Part shown: positions 6,010 through 7,155 of the stretch, piece by piece
Layout of the letters: every line of letters starts with the position of its first letter
Position numbering within the stretch: position 1 is the first letter of the stretch
From: Desulfobacteraceae bacterium
GTDB taxonomy: Bacteria > Desulfobacterota > Desulfobacteria > Desulfobacterales > BuS5
NCBI GenBank assembly: GCA_030592105.1
Contig: JAUVKE010000127.1
Coordinates: 1-7,155 of the forward strand
Direction: 5' to 3'
Length of the DNA: 7,155 bases
Made by a program: the position numbers and the translations under genes
Notes under the pieces: generated by a model
The model's input: the letters and a program-made list of their open reading frames with translations, nothing else
What the model was told of the DNA's origin: nothing
Database searches by the model: none

Positions 6010-6921
6010 ATGTTTTACATGAAAAAAATTATACTGCCGGAAACAAATGAAATTGTTACAACAGGATGGCTCCCCCCCTTGCCTGGTATGCGTGATTTTA
6101 CCGAGAATGAGCCTGGAATTAGTAAAATTGCAAAAAAAATTTTTCAAGGCGATCGTATAGGTCGGACGTTCCCTGATCAGAAAAACCTGAAAAAATGGTG
6201 TTCCCCTGTGGAAAACCAGGGAGCCATCGGGTCATGCACAGCCCAGGCAGCTGTTGGAATTGTTGAATATTGTGAAAAAAGAGCGCATAATAAGCACATA
6301 GACGGTTCCAGGCTCTTTGTGTATAAAACCACACGTAATCTTATGAAAGTAACCGGTGATACAGGGGCATGGTTGAAAAAAGCCATGGCAGCCGTGGCTT
6401 TATGCGGGGTTCCCCCTGAAAAATACTGGCCATATACTGATGATACGTCGAAGTTTGATAAAGAGCCCTCTTCCTTTGTATATGCTGTTGCAGATAATTA
6501 TGAAGCTGTTAGATATTTCTGCCATGATCCTTTAAGCGCAAATACGACTTCTGATAATCTTCTGAAAAGTGTTAAAAACTATATTGCAGCAGGGATTCCA
6601 TCCATGTTCGGTTTTTATGGGTTTAACTCATTTGCCGATTCAGATATCAAAGGAGGGATTCCGGTTCCGGGGTCGGATGAAAATGCAGAGTGGGGCCATG
6701 CTGTTGTTGCGGTTGGTTATGACGATAACAAGAAGATTACAAATACAAAGTATAACCAGCAGAGCACAGGTGCCCTTTTTATCAGAAATTCCTGGGGATC
6801 AGGGTGGGGTGATGACGGGTATGGATGGCTCCCATATGAATATGTGATAAAGAGGCTTGCAATCGATTTCTGGTCTATTCTTAAAATGGACTGGGTTGAT
6901 ACGAAAAATTTTGGTTTATAA
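6010..6921 (+). CDS. Papain-family (C1) cysteine peptidase without signal peptide
   Basis: This 303-residue protein carries a full papain-type catalytic set: Gln70 (oxyanion hole) and Cys76 (nucleophile) in VENQGAIGSCTAQA, with the same six-residue Gln-to-Cys spacing as papain; His230 in EWGHAVVAVGY; and Asn260 in FIRNSWGSGWGDDGYGWLP. The residue after Cys is Thr rather than papain's Trp, as in many bacterial C1 proteins. The N-terminus (MFYMKKIILPETNE) has no hydrophobic stretch, so a cytoplasmic location or non-Sec export is likely. Residues 19-31 (GWLPPLPGMRDFT) precede the catalytic domain and recall the short conserved lead-in of bacterial C1 peptidases; there is no long papain-type propeptide. 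It hydrolyses peptide bonds; the substrate is unknown. An excellent ribosome binding site supports the start. It stands alone, with mini-elements upstream and a hairpin and palindromic repeat downstream, so it looks monocistronic. Confidence 0.93.
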   Translation: MFYMKKIILPETNEIVTTGWLPPLPGMRDFTENEPGISKIAKKIFQGDRIGRTFPDQKNLKKWCSPVENQGAIGSCTAQAAVGIVEYCEKRAHNKHIDGSRLFVYKTTRNLMKVTGDTGAWLKKAMAAVALCGVPPEKYWPYTDDTSKFDKEPSSFVYAVADNYEAVRYFCHDPLSANTTSDNLLKSVKNYIAAGIPSMFGFYGFNSFADSDIKGGIPVPGSDENAEWGHAVVAVGYDDNKKITNTKYNQQSTGALFIRNSWGSGWGDDGYGWLPYEYVIKRLAIDFWSILKMDWVDTKNFGL

Positions 6922-6925
6922 AAAA

Positions 6926-6969
6926 AATTCCAATAGAACCCTGGCCAGATCCCGGGCTCTATTGGAATT
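6926..6969. terminator. Long hairpin after the peptidase, probable terminator
   Basis: AATTCCAATAGA (6926-6937) and TCTATTGGAATT (6958-6969) form a perfect 12-bp stem, extended inward by CCC/GGG and GG/CC around a CCAGAT loop. It starts 4 bp after the peptidase stop. The flank is a run of A on the left, so the classical T-run follows the stem only when read on the minus strand. On the plus strand TTAAAATC follows, a weaker tail. It may end the peptidase transcript, a minus-strand gene beyond the right edge, or both. Confidence 0.65.
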
Positions 6970-6981
6970 AAAATCAACCTT

Positions 6982-7143
6982 AGGATCGGAAATTATATAA
7001 ATTGAACAAAAATTGTGAAGGATTTTGGTTCATATACAAGGCGCATTAAAGGTTGAATACTTGATGTATTCGGCCTTTGATGTAACGCAGTAGATGGACA
7101 AAAAGACAAACAATTTCGTTCAAGTAATTTCATTTACGATCCT
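6982..7143. repeat. About 160-bp palindromic repeat, possible MITE
   Basis: Almost the whole segment can fold on itself. AGGATCGGAAAT (6982-6993) matches the inverse of 7132-7143 at 11 of 12. TTGAACAAAAATTG (7002-7015) pairs with CAATTTCGTTCAA (7111-7123) with one gap and one change. The arms 7023-7047 and 7079-7105 are complementary with mismatches. The tip AAAGGTTGAATAC (7048-7060) pairs with GTATTCGGCCTTT (7066-7078) around TTGAT, fully if G-U is allowed. There is no coding frame. TTA flanks both ends (6980-6982 and 7143-7145), too short to prove a duplication. A non-autonomous element or an interspersed palindromic repeat is most likely. Confidence 0.7.
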
Positions 7144-7155
7144 TAATAATTTAAA

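Noticed and set aside
1..7155. Defence island, CRISPR, toxin-antitoxin or retron system
   Set aside because: The nuclease is an exported SNase and the peptidase stands alone. No repeat-spacer array, small two-gene module, reverse transcriptase or structured msr/msd RNA is visible.

Overview
The window is AT-rich, with well-formed Shine-Dalgarno sites, and looks like a chromosomal stretch from a Gram-negative anaerobe. My best guess is a sulfate-reducer-type Desulfobacterota (old Deltaproteobacteria), but this rests on the general look of the proteins and of the small repeat elements and is inference only. There is no rRNA, tRNA, CRISPR array or complete transposase gene.

Layout. 1-362 (+) is the C-terminal half of a short-chain dehydrogenase/reductase (SDR) cut by the window edge. 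627-1397 (+) is a second, complete, FabG-like SDR, closed by a very strong intrinsic terminator (1433-1476). 1493-2221 (+) is a secreted staphylococcal-nuclease-type (thermonuclease) protein whose start codon lies only 16 nt past that terminator. It runs convergently into, and overlaps by 20 bp, a DegT/DnrJ/EryC1/StrS-type PLP sugar aminotransferase (2202-3335, -). Upstream of the aminotransferase on the same strand is a transmembrane methyl-accepting chemotaxis protein with a PilJ/NarX-like sensor motif (3640-5289, -). After a gene-free stretch of about 700 bp comes a papain-family (C1) cysteine peptidase without a signal peptide (6010-6921, +).

The genes do not form an obvious single pathway. 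The two SDRs are codirectional and may belong to one lipid or acyl-CoA metabolism cluster that begins left of the window; the other genes look like independent units.

The most interesting content is non-coding. The gaps hold a set of small non-autonomous mobile elements. Two related IS66-like mini-elements (3501-3609 and 5803-5865) share GTAA-starting inverted ends, and each is flanked by a perfect 8-bp target duplication. The shorter one equals the longer one minus exactly 46 internal bp. A third, unrelated mini-element (5699-5759) has 17-bp inverted ends and a 7-of-8 flanking repeat. A fourth, about 160-bp palindromic repeat fills the right edge (6982-7143). Other non-coding items are a 24-bp direct repeat that precedes a hairpin after each SDR, a two-tier stem-loop upstream of the second SDR, and paired dyads upstream of the aminotransferase.
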